Shown: positions 7,836-16,603, numbered from the stretch's first letter. The stretch is DNA of 25,107 nt from an uncultured Porphyromonadaceae bacterium (GCA_905202215.1 CAJKRG010000050.1:1-25107), one strand, 5' to 3'. Translations and numbers: made by a program. Notes: generated by a model from the letters alone, not told the origin.

Positions 7836-8536
7836 TACTTATTAGCCTTAACGAGCACGCGGTCGATCATGCCATATTCCAGAGCTTCTTCAGCGGTCAT
7901 CCAGTAGTCTCTGTCGGAATCTTTCTCCACTTTTTCAAAAGGCTGGCCGGAGTGGTCCGCAATTATATGATAAAGCTCCGCCTTGAGTTTCTTGATCTCC
8001 CTCACGGTAATCTCCATATCGGTAGCCTGACCCTGGGCGCCGCCCATAGGCTGATGAATCATCACACGCGAATGCTTCAGAGCGAAACGCTTGCCTTTTT
8101 CGCCGGCCACAAGCAACACAGCCGCCATAGAAGCCGCCATGCCGGTGCATATCGTGGTCACATCGCTCTGTATATACTGCATCGTATCGTAAATACCGAG
8201 ACCTGCATAGACAGAGCCGCCGGGAGAATTGATGTAGATCGACACATCCTTACCGGGATCAGCCGAATCGAGATACAGGAGCTGGGCCTGGATTACATTA
8301 GCGGTATAATCGTTCACTTCGGTGCCGAGGAAAATGATTCTGTCCATCATCAGACGAGAGAAAACATCCATCTGGGCGACATTTAGCGAGCGTTCTTCTA
8401 TAATGGTTGGGCTTATATAAGACGCGACAGGAGAAGAGGCGCGAGAGTTGAGAGAGGCATATTGATCAAGTGCCAGACCGTTCATGCCGAGATGATGAAC
8501 GGCGAAATTTCTAAAGTCGTTATTAGACATATTCAT
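7835..8536 (-). CDS. clpP: ATP-dependent Clp protease proteolytic subunit ClpP
   Basis: This is a 233-aa serine protease that forms the double-heptamer chamber served by ClpX. The catalytic triad is visible: Ser136 in TGMAASMAAV, His161 in MIHQPMGG, and Asp210 in KDSDRDYW. YINSPGGSVYAGLGIYD (oxyanion-strand region) and the handle helix are intact. An N-terminal extension of about 30 residues relative to E. coli is probably processed or disordered. It is the first gene of the operon clpP-clpX-recQ-amgK-murU, with a canonical promoter at 8586-8617. The trigger-factor gene often found just upstream in other bacteria is not here; the upstream neighbour is divergent. Confidence 0.98.
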   Translation of the reverse strand: MNMSNNDFRNFAVHHLGMNGLALDQYASLNSRASSPVASYISPTIIEERSLNVAQMDVFSRLMMDRIIFLGTEVNDYTANVIQAQLLYLDSADPGKDVSIYINSPGGSVYAGLGIYDTMQYIQSDVTTICTGMAASMAAVLLVAGEKGKRFALKHSRVMIHQPMGGAQGQATDMEITVREIKKLKAELYHIIADHSGQPFEKVEKDSDRDYWMTAEEALEYGMIDRVLVKANK

Positions 8537-8560
8537 TAATAAATAGAATTTGCATAGGCA

Positions 8561-8574
8561 GGCGCGAGGGCGCC
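8561..8574 (-). promoter_or_regulatory. GC-rich hairpin in the clpP leader
   Basis: GGCGC (8561-8565) and GCGCC (8570-8574) form a 5-bp stem with a 4-nt loop. With a predicted start near 8580, it would sit at the very 5' end of the clpP message. On the opposite strand it is followed by TTTTTC and looks like a short terminator, but no plus-strand gene enters it. The role is unknown; a 5' stabilising stem is one option. Confidence 0.4.
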
Positions 8575-8585
8575 TTTTTCTTGTT

Positions 8586-8617
8586 CAAAGTTAGGCAAAT
8601 TTTCGCATTCTGCCAAA
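8586..8617 (-). promoter_or_regulatory. clpP operon promoter, TTTG-20-TAACTTTG
   Basis: On the minus strand TTTG (8617-8614) is followed after 20 bp by TAACTTTG (8593-8586), matching both boxes and the spacing of the Bacteroidota primary-sigma promoter. The predicted start near 8580 leaves a 5' leader of about 44 nt before the clpP ATG. It should drive the whole five-gene operon. Confidence 0.8.
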
Positions 8618-8658
8618 TATTTTACCGTTCCTCCTGAAAAATATTTGTTAAAAGGAAG

Positions 8659-8666
8659 TAATTTTG
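8659..8666 (+). promoter_or_regulatory. -7 box (TAATTTTG) for the 8695 gene
   Basis: TAATTTTG fits TAnnTTTG, and the predicted start is about 22 nt before the ATG at 8695. A TTTG occurs at 8644-8647 but only 11 bp away, too near for a standard -33 box. The promoter is divergent from that of clpP. Confidence 0.5.
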
Positions 8667-8694
8667 CACAGCAAACCTTCTTTGACTTTTCAAA

Positions 8695-9270
8695 ATGGAA
8701 ACGACAGAAACAAGCTTCAATGAGATGCAGACCGTGAAAAGGCATTTTTTCGCAATGCGGAACGGTATAATAGCCGACACCCTGCGCCGTGGCGGTTCGC
8801 CATTCAGAATCATATTCGGACTCAACCTTCCGCAACTTGTCGAAATAGCCGCCTCGACACCGCACTCAGCAGCATTGGCCCGGAGGCTATGGGAAAACTC
8901 GAGTACCCGCGAGAGCATGCTGCTTGCACCAATGATTTTCCCGCAAGAGGAATTCGATATCGACACAGCCATCGCATGGGCCGCGCAGATCCCTTCCCAT
9001 GAAGTTGCCGACATATTATGCCACCGCCTCCTGCGTCATCTGCCCTACTCTATCGATCTTGCCGGAACTCTCTGTACCTCGGATGACGAAATGAAGCGAT
9101 ACACCGGCCTGCGGCTTCTTTTCAACCTTGTCGGCAAATATCCCGACGAAGCCTTGAAATATGCAGAAAGAGAACTTGCGACTCCGTCGTCCCTCACCCG
9201 GCAAATAGCCTCACAGCTTGCCGAAGAAGCCAGATTTTATCTGGACCGGAATGAATTTAAGGTCTTTTAA
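8695..9270 (+). CDS. AlkD-like HEAT-repeat protein (putative DNA alkylation repair)
   Basis: This is a 191-aa all-helical protein without signal peptide. The pattern ALARRLWENSSTRESMLLAP followed by an acidic stretch, then AIAWAAQIPSHEVADILCHRLL resembles the HEAT repeats of the AlkC/AlkD-like family (typical text LW-S-H-EAR-LA, then D-WDLCDQLC). Full-length AlkD glycosylases are about 235 aa; this one belongs with the shorter Bacteroidota members, and I do not see the usual Trp/Asp catalytic pair with confidence, so glycosylase activity is uncertain. It is monocistronic between clpP (divergent) and the next gene, with its own -7 box. Confidence 0.6.
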   Translation: METTETSFNEMQTVKRHFFAMRNGIIADTLRRGGSPFRIIFGLNLPQLVEIAASTPHSAALARRLWENSSTRESMLLAPMIFPQEEFDIDTAIAWAAQIPSHEVADILCHRLLRHLPYSIDLAGTLCTSDDEMKRYTGLRLLFNLVGKYPDEALKYAERELATPSSLTRQIASQLAEEARFYLDRNEFKVF

Positions 9271-9382
9271 GATTTCATGACAATCAGCCGAAAACCAAGA
9301 ACAAGAAGCTGTTCAAAAAGATATTTAAGAGACTCTTATGTTAAATCGGAACACACTCTTATGAACGGAGTATTTTTTTTGT

Positions 9383-9390
9383 TAATTTTG
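9383..9390 (+). promoter_or_regulatory. -7 box (TAATTTTG) for the 9445-16603 gene cluster
   Basis: TAATTTTG matches TAnnTTTG, with a predicted start about 50 nt before the ATG at 9445. No TTTG is present 19-21 bp upstream; a T-run ending in TTTG at 9378-9381 abuts the box instead. It probably starts the seven-gene run that follows. Confidence 0.5.
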
Positions 9391-9444
9391 TCGGATAAAC
9401 ATTGACATCCCGCAATAAGTATGCGGTAATAAATATTTCCGAAA

Positions 9445-10356
9445 ATGAAAAAGATATTCACTTGCATCATATCCATTGCCTGCCTGTTGGCGAGCGTCCT
9501 TACCGGCAAAGCCGCCGACAACGAACTTATACCCAGGCCTGTCCCGCCGGACACGCTGCTGAATCTGCAACCCCGATGCGACTTCATCATCAACCGATTC
9601 TGGGACCGCTGCAATTTCGAGCAGGCATTCCTCCATCCCGAACAGCTCAATGCGGCTTTCGGCGAATGGATCATGATAATGCCGCATGCTTCGGCCGATA
9701 CTGTCCATAATTCCATTGACCGGCTGATAGCCAGATTCGCAAAATCGGGTCCCAACACCCTCCGCATTGCCGAGATGGCAGAAAACTGGCTGTACTCCGA
9801 CTCGGCGCAGTTCCGATCGGAAGAGGTATATCTACCTTTCGCCAAAGCTGCCGCCGGCCACAAGAAAATTTCAAAAGCAGAGAAAGCGCGCTTTGCCCAG
9901 CAGGTACAGATCATGGAAACCACAGGCCTCGGCATGACTGTACCCGATCTCAAATTCACTCGTTCCGACGGTAGCGCCGGCAGCCTCGCAGACGCCGTCG
10001 GTTCGTCTGTGCTGATATTCATCAACGATCCCGACTGCAGCGACTGCAACCTCGCCCGCGTACGCCTGAGTGCCGACTTCAATACAAACCAGCTGCTCAA
10101 AGACGGCGAGCTCACCATCGTAAGCCTTTATCCAGGCGAACCCGACAACAAGGAATGGCAGGATGCGGTCAAATCATATCCCGACACATGGATTGTCGGT
10201 GCAATGCCCGACGCGGATCTGTATTTTGATCTGCGGGAGAGTCCGACTCTGATTTTCCTCAATAAGAACCACAAGGTACTGGCCAAAGGCATGCCGGTTG
10301 ATCACTATCTCAACGCATTCCGCGTTGTAAATTCACAAAAATCAGCACGCCCATGA
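9445..10356 (+). CDS. secreted DUF5106-like thioredoxin-fold protein
   Basis: This is a 303-aa protein with a clear signal peptide (MKKIFTCIISIACLLASVLTGKA, cleavage near residue 23). Residues about 30-160 form the helical Bacteroidota domain of the DUF5106 type. Residues about 165-295 form a thioredoxin-like fold: VPDLKFTRSDG start, a CxxC motif in NDPDCSDCN (Cys198, Cys201), and the cis-Pro segment ESPTLIFLNKNHKVLAKG (Pro267). It probably acts as an envelope or periplasmic thiol oxidoreductase; the partner is unknown. It overlaps the start of mnmA by ATGA, so it is translationally coupled to an unrelated tRNA-modifying enzyme. Confidence 0.8.
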   Translation: MKKIFTCIISIACLLASVLTGKAADNELIPRPVPPDTLLNLQPRCDFIINRFWDRCNFEQAFLHPEQLNAAFGEWIMIMPHASADTVHNSIDRLIARFAKSGPNTLRIAEMAENWLYSDSAQFRSEEVYLPFAKAAAGHKKISKAEKARFAQQVQIMETTGLGMTVPDLKFTRSDGSAGSLADAVGSSVLIFINDPDCSDCNLARVRLSADFNTNQLLKDGELTIVSLYPGEPDNKEWQDAVKSYPDTWIVGAMPDADLYFDLRESPTLIFLNKNHKVLAKGMPVDHYLNAFRVVNSQKSARP

Positions 10357-11462
10357 ATTATCCCGGAACAACAGCAGTACTAATTTCGGGTGGTGTGGAC
10401 AGTGCCGTCGCGGTTCACAGACTTAAAGAACAGGGCATCGACATGCATCTGTTTTACATAAGAATAGGACTCGATACCGACGAAGGCGACTGTAGCGCCG
10501 AAGAAGACATCGAAATGTGCTCCCTCATAGCCAAACGATACGGATTGCCGTTCGATGTCGTGTCGCTGCATCAGGAATACTGGGACAACGTGATGGAATA
10601 TGCCCTGCGGACAGTCAAGTCCGGTCTGACTCCCAACCCCGACATAATGTGCAATTCGATAATCAAATTCGGTTATTTCGAAGATCGCTGGGGACGCGAG
10701 TTCGCACAGACAGCAACCGGACACTACGCTTCCACCTATATTGACCCCGACGGCCTCAAATGGCTGGCGACAGCCGTTGATCCTGTCAAAGATCAGACCG
10801 ATTTTCTCGCTCGTATATCGGGACGCCAGCTGGAGCATCTGATCTTTCCCCTCGGAGATATTCCAAAAGCCGACGTTCGCCGAATAGCCGCCGAAGCAAA
10901 ACTCCCGAACGCTTTCCGCCGCGATTCACAAGGTATCTGTTTTCTCGGGAAAATAAACTACAACGACTTTATAAGGCGACATTTAGGCGAACGCCCTGGC
11001 ACAATCGTCGAAATAGAGACCGGACGCAAACTCGGCGAACACCGCGGATACTGGTTTCACACCATAGGACAGCGCAAGGGTCTCGGCCTCAGCGGAGGTC
11101 CCTGGTTCGTAGTGAGAAAGAATATCGACGAGAATGTAATATACGTTTCGCGCGGCTATGACACAGAAAAACAATATGGAAAAACGCTCCATCTCGCCGA
11201 AATGCACTTTATAACCGCCAATCCCTGGAAACAGAGTGCGGCGGACGAAGGCGTCAGGATCATGTTCAAAAACAGACATTCCCCTGAGTTCCTGCCGGGA
11301 ATAATAAGACATATAGCCGGAACTGCCGATGAATATGTCATTGATTCAGATGTAAAGGTTCAGGGAATAGCCCCAGGACAATTTGCAGCCATCTACGACC
11401 CGACGGCCAGAATCTGCTACGGCTCCGGGATCATAAGCGGTCGAAACTCCTCCACATTATAA
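10353..11462 (+). CDS. mnmA: tRNA-specific 2-thiouridylase MnmA
   Basis: This is a 369-aa enzyme that adds the 2-thio group to U34 of Lys, Glu and Gln tRNAs, using ATP and a persulfide relay. The PP-loop is SGGVDS (12-17). The catalytic cysteines are Cys100 in PNPDIMCNSIIKFG and Cys196 in DSQGICFLGK. TATGHYA and the C-terminal beta-barrel region (GYWFHTIGQRKGLGLSGGPW) are typical. The N-terminal part, with the DCSAEEDIEMC segment, is of the kind seen in one of the MnmA paralogue groups of Bacteroidota. It follows the DUF5106-like gene with a 4-nt overlap and is 3 nt from the next gene. Confidence 0.95.
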   Translation: MNYPGTTAVLISGGVDSAVAVHRLKEQGIDMHLFYIRIGLDTDEGDCSAEEDIEMCSLIAKRYGLPFDVVSLHQEYWDNVMEYALRTVKSGLTPNPDIMCNSIIKFGYFEDRWGREFAQTATGHYASTYIDPDGLKWLATAVDPVKDQTDFLARISGRQLEHLIFPLGDIPKADVRRIAAEAKLPNAFRRDSQGICFLGKINYNDFIRRHLGERPGTIVEIETGRKLGEHRGYWFHTIGQRKGLGLSGGPWFVVRKNIDENVIYVSRGYDTEKQYGKTLHLAEMHFITANPWKQSAADEGVRIMFKNRHSPEFLPGIIRHIAGTADEYVIDSDVKVQGIAPGQFAAIYDPTARICYGSGIISGRNSSTL

Positions 11463-11465
11463 TTT

Positions 11466-12095
11466 ATGGACGAACGAATCAGACTATATGTCCTCGGCCT
11501 TTCATACAGCCAGTTGCAGTCCGGAGCTTACGCTCTGGTGCTCGCCGAGGAAAACGGGCCGCGCCGCATACCGGTAGTCATCGGTGCGGCAGAAGCCCAG
11601 TCTATTGCCATCGCACTCGAAGGAATCCGCACACCACGGCCTCTGACTCATGAACTGTTCGTGAGTTTTGCCCATGCTTTCGGTGTCAAGCTCAAAGAAG
11701 TCTTCATATACCGCTTTGAAGACGGTGTCTTCTCTTCAGAGATAACATTCAGCGACGGCGAACGAACGGTAGTCATAGATTCGAGGACTTCCGATGCCAT
11801 TGCCATAGCAATGCGCACACGCACACCGATATACACTACGGAAGAGATCCTTCAGTCGACAGGATTTATAATAGCCGACGAAGATATCAGCGCCGACGGC
11901 GCGGAAGAAGACTCCGCGGAATCTCAGATAGAAAAACCATCTGATTACCATGCGGAGCCAAAACCTGAAAATTTCACCATCGAACAGCTGGAGCAGACCC
12001 TCGCCGAGCTTATCGACAAGGAAGAATACGAAGAAGCCGAACGGATCAGCGCTATCCTTCAGCGAAAGAAGGGAGAACACGACAACGAAATTTAA
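11466..12095 (+). CDS. bifunctional nuclease family protein (DUF151) with C-terminal UVR motif
   Basis: This is a 209-aa cytoplasmic protein. Residues about 1-135 are the DUF151/BFN domain (MDERIRLYVLGLSYSQLQSG, RRIPVVIGAAEAQSIAIALE, SRTSDAIAIAMRTRTPIY). A linker rich in acidic residues follows, then a UvrB/UvrC-type motif at about 171-204 (LEQTLAELIDKEEYEEAERI). This architecture is common in Bacteroidota and other phyla; nuclease activity was reported for plant homologues, and the bacterial role is unclear. It lies 3 nt after mnmA and 16 nt before the permease. Confidence 0.88.
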   Translation: MDERIRLYVLGLSYSQLQSGAYALVLAEENGPRRIPVVIGAAEAQSIAIALEGIRTPRPLTHELFVSFAHAFGVKLKEVFIYRFEDGVFSSEITFSDGERTVVIDSRTSDAIAIAMRTRTPIYTTEEILQSTGFIIADEDISADGAEEDSAESQIEKPSDYHAEPKPENFTIEQLEQTLAELIDKEEYEEAERISAILQRKKGEHDNEI

Positions 12096-12111
12096 ATCTG
12101 TACACAATAAA

Positions 12112-13455
12112 ATGAAAAACTTCAATCTAAAAGCCAGACTCGCCACGATGAACTTCCTCGAGTTCGCCGTATGGGGCGCCTATCTCATATCCATGGGCAT
12201 GTTTCTCGGATCCAACGGACTCGGCGAGTACGTATTCTGGTTCTACACCGTCCAGGGGCTTGTATCAATCTTTATGCCCGCACTTATCGGCATCATCGCC
12301 GATCGATGGATACCGGCTCAGATCACTCTGAGCATATGCCATCTTCTGGCAGGCGGCTTCATGATAGCTGCCGGATATGTGGCTTCCGAGCAGATAGCCT
12401 CCGGCGGCTCCCTCCAGTTCGGCCCGCTGTTCACACTCTATACCCTTTCCGTGGCATTATTCATGCCGACAATAGGACTTTGCAACTCTGTTGCATTCAA
12501 TGGCCTTGAGAAAAACGGTCTCAGCACCGTAGACGATTTTCCGGCAATCAGAACCCTCGGCACCGTAGGATTCATCTGCGCGGAACTTTTCGTCAATTTC
12601 GTTGTAATCAATGGCACAGCCATTCAGCACAGCTACACACAATTCTACACTTCGGGCATTATCAGTCTCGCACTGGCCGCATACTGCCTCACACTTCCCT
12701 CATGTCCGGTAAACAAAGGTGCCAACAAAAGCCTCGTCGACGCCCTCGGCCTCAAAGCTTTCACTCTTTTCCGCCGGAAAGACATGGCTGTCTTCTTCAT
12801 ATTCAGCATGCTGCTCGGTGTATCACTCCAGATAACCAACAGCTACGGTTCGTCGTTCATCTACCACTTCACCGAAGTTCCGGGATTCAGCGGCGACTGG
12901 TGGGCCCGCAACGCGACATTCCTCATCTCCATCTCGCAGTGTGCCGAAGCCCTGTGCATTCTCGCCATACCCTTCTGCCTCAAGCGTTTCGGCATTAAGG
13001 GCGTAATGCTTATGGCCATGTTCGCATGGGTGCTACGTTTCGGATTCTTCGGCATCGGCAACACCAATTCAGGCGTCGTGTTCCTTATATTGTCCTGCAT
13101 AGTCTACGGAGTCGCATTCGACTTCTTCAATGTCTCGGGAGGTCTTTATGTCGACATGCAGACAAATCCGGCCCAACGCTCCTCCGCCCAAGGCCTGTTC
13201 ATGCTCATGACCAATGGTATCGGAGCCTCCATCGGTACGTTCATCGCAGGCACATGTGTAGTCAATAAACTTGTGAACGCCCCAGGTCTCGACGCCGTGC
13301 AGCAGCTTGCAGGCTGGCGTGAATCATGGTTCATATTCGCAGGCTATGCCCTCGTTGTCGCTATTCTTTTCATCTTTATATTCAAGGAGAAAAAAGGCTC
13401 CATAACCCAGCACGAAATCAAAGTCTCGGAAGAAATGCCCGAAGACAGCATTTAA
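12112..13455 (+). CDS. MFS nucleoside permease, NupG-like
   Basis: This is an inner-membrane transporter of 447 aa. The frame is open upstream to 11950, but that part lies inside the DUF151 gene and is rich in Ser/Arg, so the start is placed at ATG 12112 (MKNFNLKARLATMNFLEFAVWG), 16 nt after the previous stop. The text aligns along its length with nucleoside:H+ symporters: WGAYLISMGMFL, FMPALIGIIADRWIPAQ, a central FMPTIGLCNSVAF, then DDFPAIRTLGTVGFI. About 12 hydrophobic segments are seen. Nucleoside uptake is the likely role; the specificity is inferred from the family only. Confidence 0.88.
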   Translation: MKNFNLKARLATMNFLEFAVWGAYLISMGMFLGSNGLGEYVFWFYTVQGLVSIFMPALIGIIADRWIPAQITLSICHLLAGGFMIAAGYVASEQIASGGSLQFGPLFTLYTLSVALFMPTIGLCNSVAFNGLEKNGLSTVDDFPAIRTLGTVGFICAELFVNFVVINGTAIQHSYTQFYTSGIISLALAAYCLTLPSCPVNKGANKSLVDALGLKAFTLFRRKDMAVFFIFSMLLGVSLQITNSYGSSFIYHFTEVPGFSGDWWARNATFLISISQCAEALCILAIPFCLKRFGIKGVMLMAMFAWVLRFGFFGIGNTNSGVVFLILSCIVYGVAFDFFNVSGGLYVDMQTNPAQRSSAQGLFMLMTNGIGASIGTFIAGTCVVNKLVNAPGLDAVQQLAGWRESWFIFAGYALVVAILFIFIFKEKKGSITQHEIKVSEEMPEDSI

Positions 13456-14172
13456 ATGATACGTTTTTACGCACCGGAAATCGAAAACTCGCATGCGCTC
13501 CCCGAGCAGGAAAGCGCGCATGCCGTGCGCGTATTGCGCAAAAAGGCCGGCGACGAAATAGAGGTTGTCGACGGCAAAGGAGGATTGTATGTCTGCAGGC
13601 TCCTTACCGAACATCCCAAATCGGCGGCACTCGAAATAATCGAGCGTAGCAGCCTGCCTAAAGTGTGGACTCCCTCCATATGCCTTGCCGTAGCCCCGAC
13701 AAAACACAACGACCGCATGGAATGGCTCGTCGAAAAAGCCGTGGAAATCGGCATAGACAGCTTCATACCGGTGCTCACTACCCGCTCGGAACGCAGGCAG
13801 ATAAATGTCGAGCGGCTCGAAAAGATCGCCATATCGGCCATGAAGCAATCGCTCAAGGCCGTTTTGCCGCGCATTTATCCGATGACGCCGCTAAAAGACT
13901 TTTTGAAAAAAACAGATCCAGAAGCTCAAAACTTTGTCGGTTGGTGCGACGCCGGATCAGAGCGCACTCTGCTGGCCCGCGCATGTGCTCCCGCCCGCGA
14001 CACCAATATACTCATAGGGCCGGAGGGAGACTTCACTCCCGAAGAAATCGGAAAATGTCTTGACTCCGGCTTCATAGCCGTGACCATGGGCGACAACCGT
14101 CTGCGCACAGAGACCGCGGCCCTCGTAGGACTCGATACGGTCCATATTATCAATCAAATATTCTCCGAATAG
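13456..14172 (+). CDS. rsmE: 16S rRNA (uracil-1498-N3)-methyltransferase RsmE
   Basis: This is a 238-aa SPOUT methyltransferase that makes m3U1498 in the ribosomal decoding region. It has the N-terminal PUA-like RNA-binding part (MIRFYAPEIENSHALPEQES), LAVAPTKHNDRMEWLVEKAVEIG, the trefoil-knot motif ILIGPEGDFTPEEI, and the SAM-binding end MGDNRLRTETAAL. Length equals the family norm. The start codon directly abuts the permease stop (TAAATG), so the two are read together. Confidence 0.96.
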   Translation: MIRFYAPEIENSHALPEQESAHAVRVLRKKAGDEIEVVDGKGGLYVCRLLTEHPKSAALEIIERSSLPKVWTPSICLAVAPTKHNDRMEWLVEKAVEIGIDSFIPVLTTRSERRQINVERLEKIAISAMKQSLKAVLPRIYPMTPLKDFLKKTDPEAQNFVGWCDAGSERTLLARACAPARDTNILIGPEGDFTPEEIGKCLDSGFIAVTMGDNRLRTETAALVGLDTVHIINQIFSE

Positions 14173-14176
14173 AATT

Positions 14177-14992
14177 ATGACAGATATTTTCAACTATTTA
14201 GGTTCACAGCAAGGCTTTTTTCTTCTTGCCGGTCCATGCGTGATCGAAGGTGAGGAAATGGCCTACTCTATCGGCCGGAAGATAAAAGGCATATGCGATT
14301 CTCTCGGCATAGCCTTCGTGTTCAAGGGGAGTTACCGCAAGGCAAACCGCAGTCGCCTCGACTCTTTCCAGGGTATTGGCGACATAGAAGCCCTCCAGAT
14401 TCTCGCAGGCGTCGGGCGTGAGCTTGGCGTACCCGTTGTCACCGACATCCACGAACCTCAGGAAGCGGCCATGGCAGCCGACTTTGTCGACATTCTCCAG
14501 ATTCCGGCATTTCTTTGCCGTCAGACAGATCTGCTCCTGGCCGCAGCCCGTACCGGCAAAGCCGTAAACATCAAGAAAGGCCAGTTTTTAGCACCGGAAT
14601 CAATGCGTTTTGCCGTAGATAAGATCCGCTCCTGCGGCAATAATGATGTGGCCGTAACCGACAGAGGCACAACTTTCGGTTACGGCGATCTGATAGTCGA
14701 TTTCAGGGGAATACCGGAAATGCAGCAGGCCTGTGGAACTCCGGTCATCGTTGACTGCACCCACTCACTTCAGCAGCCGAATACAGCAGGGGGAGTCACG
14801 GGAGGAAAGCCCGAACTTATAGAGACCATTGCACGGGCCGCTGTCGCTGTCGGCGCCGACGGTCTTTTCCTTGAGACGCATCCTGAACCGGCCAAAGCCA
14901 AGAGTGACGGAGCCAACATGCTCCGGCTCGATCTCCTCGAACCACTCCTGACACGTCTTGCTGCCATAAGAAAGACCATAGACCAATTTTAA
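14177..14992 (+). CDS. kdsA: 3-deoxy-8-phosphooctulonate synthase KdsA (metal-dependent type)
   Basis: This is a 271-aa cytoplasmic TIM-barrel enzyme that joins phosphoenolpyruvate and arabinose-5-phosphate to KDO-8-phosphate, the first committed step to the KDO of lipopolysaccharide. Diagnostic segments: FKGSYRKANRSRLDSFQGI, LQIPAFLCRQTDLL, NIKKGQFLAPE, DCTHSLQQPN, LFLETHPEPAKAKSDGANM. Position 21 in AGPCVIEGEE is Cys where E. coli KdsA has Asn, and the remaining ligands (His in DCTHS, Glu in LETHP, Asp in KSDGAN) are present, so this is the metal-dependent class as in Aquifex. It starts 4 nt after rsmE. Confidence 0.96.
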   Translation: MTDIFNYLGSQQGFFLLAGPCVIEGEEMAYSIGRKIKGICDSLGIAFVFKGSYRKANRSRLDSFQGIGDIEALQILAGVGRELGVPVVTDIHEPQEAAMAADFVDILQIPAFLCRQTDLLLAAARTGKAVNIKKGQFLAPESMRFAVDKIRSCGNNDVAVTDRGTTFGYGDLIVDFRGIPEMQQACGTPVIVDCTHSLQQPNTAGGVTGGKPELIETIARAAVAVGADGLFLETHPEPAKAKSDGANMLRLDLLEPLLTRLAAIRKTIDQF

Positions 14993-15007
14993 ACAGCTTC
15001 CAGAAAC

Positions 15008-16603
15008 ATGAAATTTAAACATTCGCTTGCAATGATCCTTGCCGGAACCGCGCTGGCGGTATCGGCCCAGTCGGGCATTCAGAACCCTATAACACAAGCA
15101 GTGCTGAAGGTTTATGAAGAGGAGCTTCAGGCCAATCCGAAAGACTACAACATCCTGCTGAGCCGGGCTGACGAGTATTACCGTCACGGCGAATACCTGC
15201 GTGCGCTTCCCGATGTGGACAAAGCTATCGAATACGCTCCCGCAACCGAAACCGACGTCCTTCTCAGAGCTTATATCCTGCGTGGCGGTATTTATAATCA
15301 GACCAAACGCCCCAAAGAAGCTCTTCCGGATCTCGAAAAGGCAGTGTCGCTTGCACCCGATTCATACAGCGCGTTATATCAGCTCGCAAATACACAATAT
15401 ACACTCGGAGATTACTACAAGGCCCGTATAAGCTTTCAGAATCTCGAACGGCTGAACAACCGCATGCCCGAAGCATATATAGGTCTCGCCCGTGTCGCTG
15501 TAAAGGAAAATAATCTCGGCGTGGCCAACGAAATGCTCGCGCAGGCCGTGAATCTGGATCCGAATAACGCCGAAACCTATGTGCGCCGCGCATCGGTACG
15601 GCGTCAGATGGGCGACCACAACGGCGCCGTCGACGATCTCATTCTCGCCCTCAGCACCGACAATAAAAACGACCGGGCCATGACTGAACTCCTCGACTAC
15701 GGAAATACAAATTATCCCGCGGCCATGGCCGGACTCAGCAACGCCATAGCCCAGGCACCCCGCGTCGGCATGTTCAGATATATCCGTGCGGTTGTCGCTC
15801 AGGCCCATTACCACTATCTCGCCGCCATTGAGGACTATCAGACAATTCTTGATGAAAAGCTCTATAATTATCACGGCATTTATGCCTCTATAGCCGAATG
15901 CCAGTTCTGTCTCGGCGAATACGAAAAGGCTCTTTCAAACATCGATTATGCACTCGGCATGATCCGCGACAATTCAGAGCATTTTGTACTACGATCGAAA
16001 ATACTTCGCGCTCTCCGACGAAACGACGAAGCCGTAGAGGCAGCCGCGGCAGCTCTGGCTGTCAACAGAAGCGACAATGAGGCCCTCGCCGAAATGGCTC
16101 TGGCATACACTGCAATAGGCAACTACGACGAAGCTTCGAATCTTCTCGGAGAAGCTATGCTTAATGATGCCGAAAATCCACGATACCCGATGCTCCGAGC
16201 ATGGCTCTTCAAAAACTTCCTTAATAAAGAGACCTCAGCCGACCAGCTCTATCGGACTGTGACCGAGATGGACCACTTCTATATCGACAACCCCCGCTCG
16301 CTCAAAGGCTTCGCGCTCCTTTTCCTTGGAGAGAAAGATCAGGCCGACCGATGGATGGACAATATCATCTCGACAGTCACCGACTACGACGGACTTATCC
16401 ATTACTACGGAGCTTGCTACTATGCCCAGGCAGGAAATACAGAAAAAGCTCTTGCATGTACATCAAAAGCACTCGAGCTGGGCTATGCCAATTATCACAA
16501 CTGGACCGAGGCTGTCGACGGAGGCGTGAATGTCGGTGAACTGCGCGACGACCTTCGTTTCCTCAATCTGTTGACCCGCTACAATTCGATTTTTGGCAAA
16601 TAA
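15008..16603 (+). CDS. secreted tetratricopeptide-repeat protein
   Basis: This is a 531-aa protein with a signal peptide (MKFKHSLAMILAGTALAVSAQ, cleavage near residue 20) and then TPR units over most of its length, for example YNILLSRADEYYRHGEYLRA, SYSALYQLANTQYTLGDYYKA and YASIAECQFCLGEYEKALSN. No enzyme domain or lipobox is seen. It is likely a periplasmic or surface scaffold for protein contacts; the partner is unknown. It is the last gene of the run that begins at 9445, 15 nt after kdsA. Confidence 0.85.
   Translation: MKFKHSLAMILAGTALAVSAQSGIQNPITQAVLKVYEEELQANPKDYNILLSRADEYYRHGEYLRALPDVDKAIEYAPATETDVLLRAYILRGGIYNQTKRPKEALPDLEKAVSLAPDSYSALYQLANTQYTLGDYYKARISFQNLERLNNRMPEAYIGLARVAVKENNLGVANEMLAQAVNLDPNNAETYVRRASVRRQMGDHNGAVDDLILALSTDNKNDRAMTELLDYGNTNYPAAMAGLSNAIAQAPRVGMFRYIRAVVAQAHYHYLAAIEDYQTILDEKLYNYHGIYASIAECQFCLGEYEKALSNIDYALGMIRDNSEHFVLRSKILRALRRNDEAVEAAAAALAVNRSDNEALAEMALAYTAIGNYDEASNLLGEAMLNDAENPRYPMLRAWLFKNFLNKETSADQLYRTVTEMDHFYIDNPRSLKGFALLFLGEKDQADRWMDNIISTVTDYDGLIHYYGACYYAQAGNTEKALACTSKALELGYANYHNWTEAVDGGVNVGELRDDLRFLNLLTRYNSIFGK

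Noticed and set aside
11950..12111. 54-codon N-terminal extension of the permease
   Set aside because: It lies inside the DUF151 gene in another frame; family members start at the MKNFNLKARLA position.
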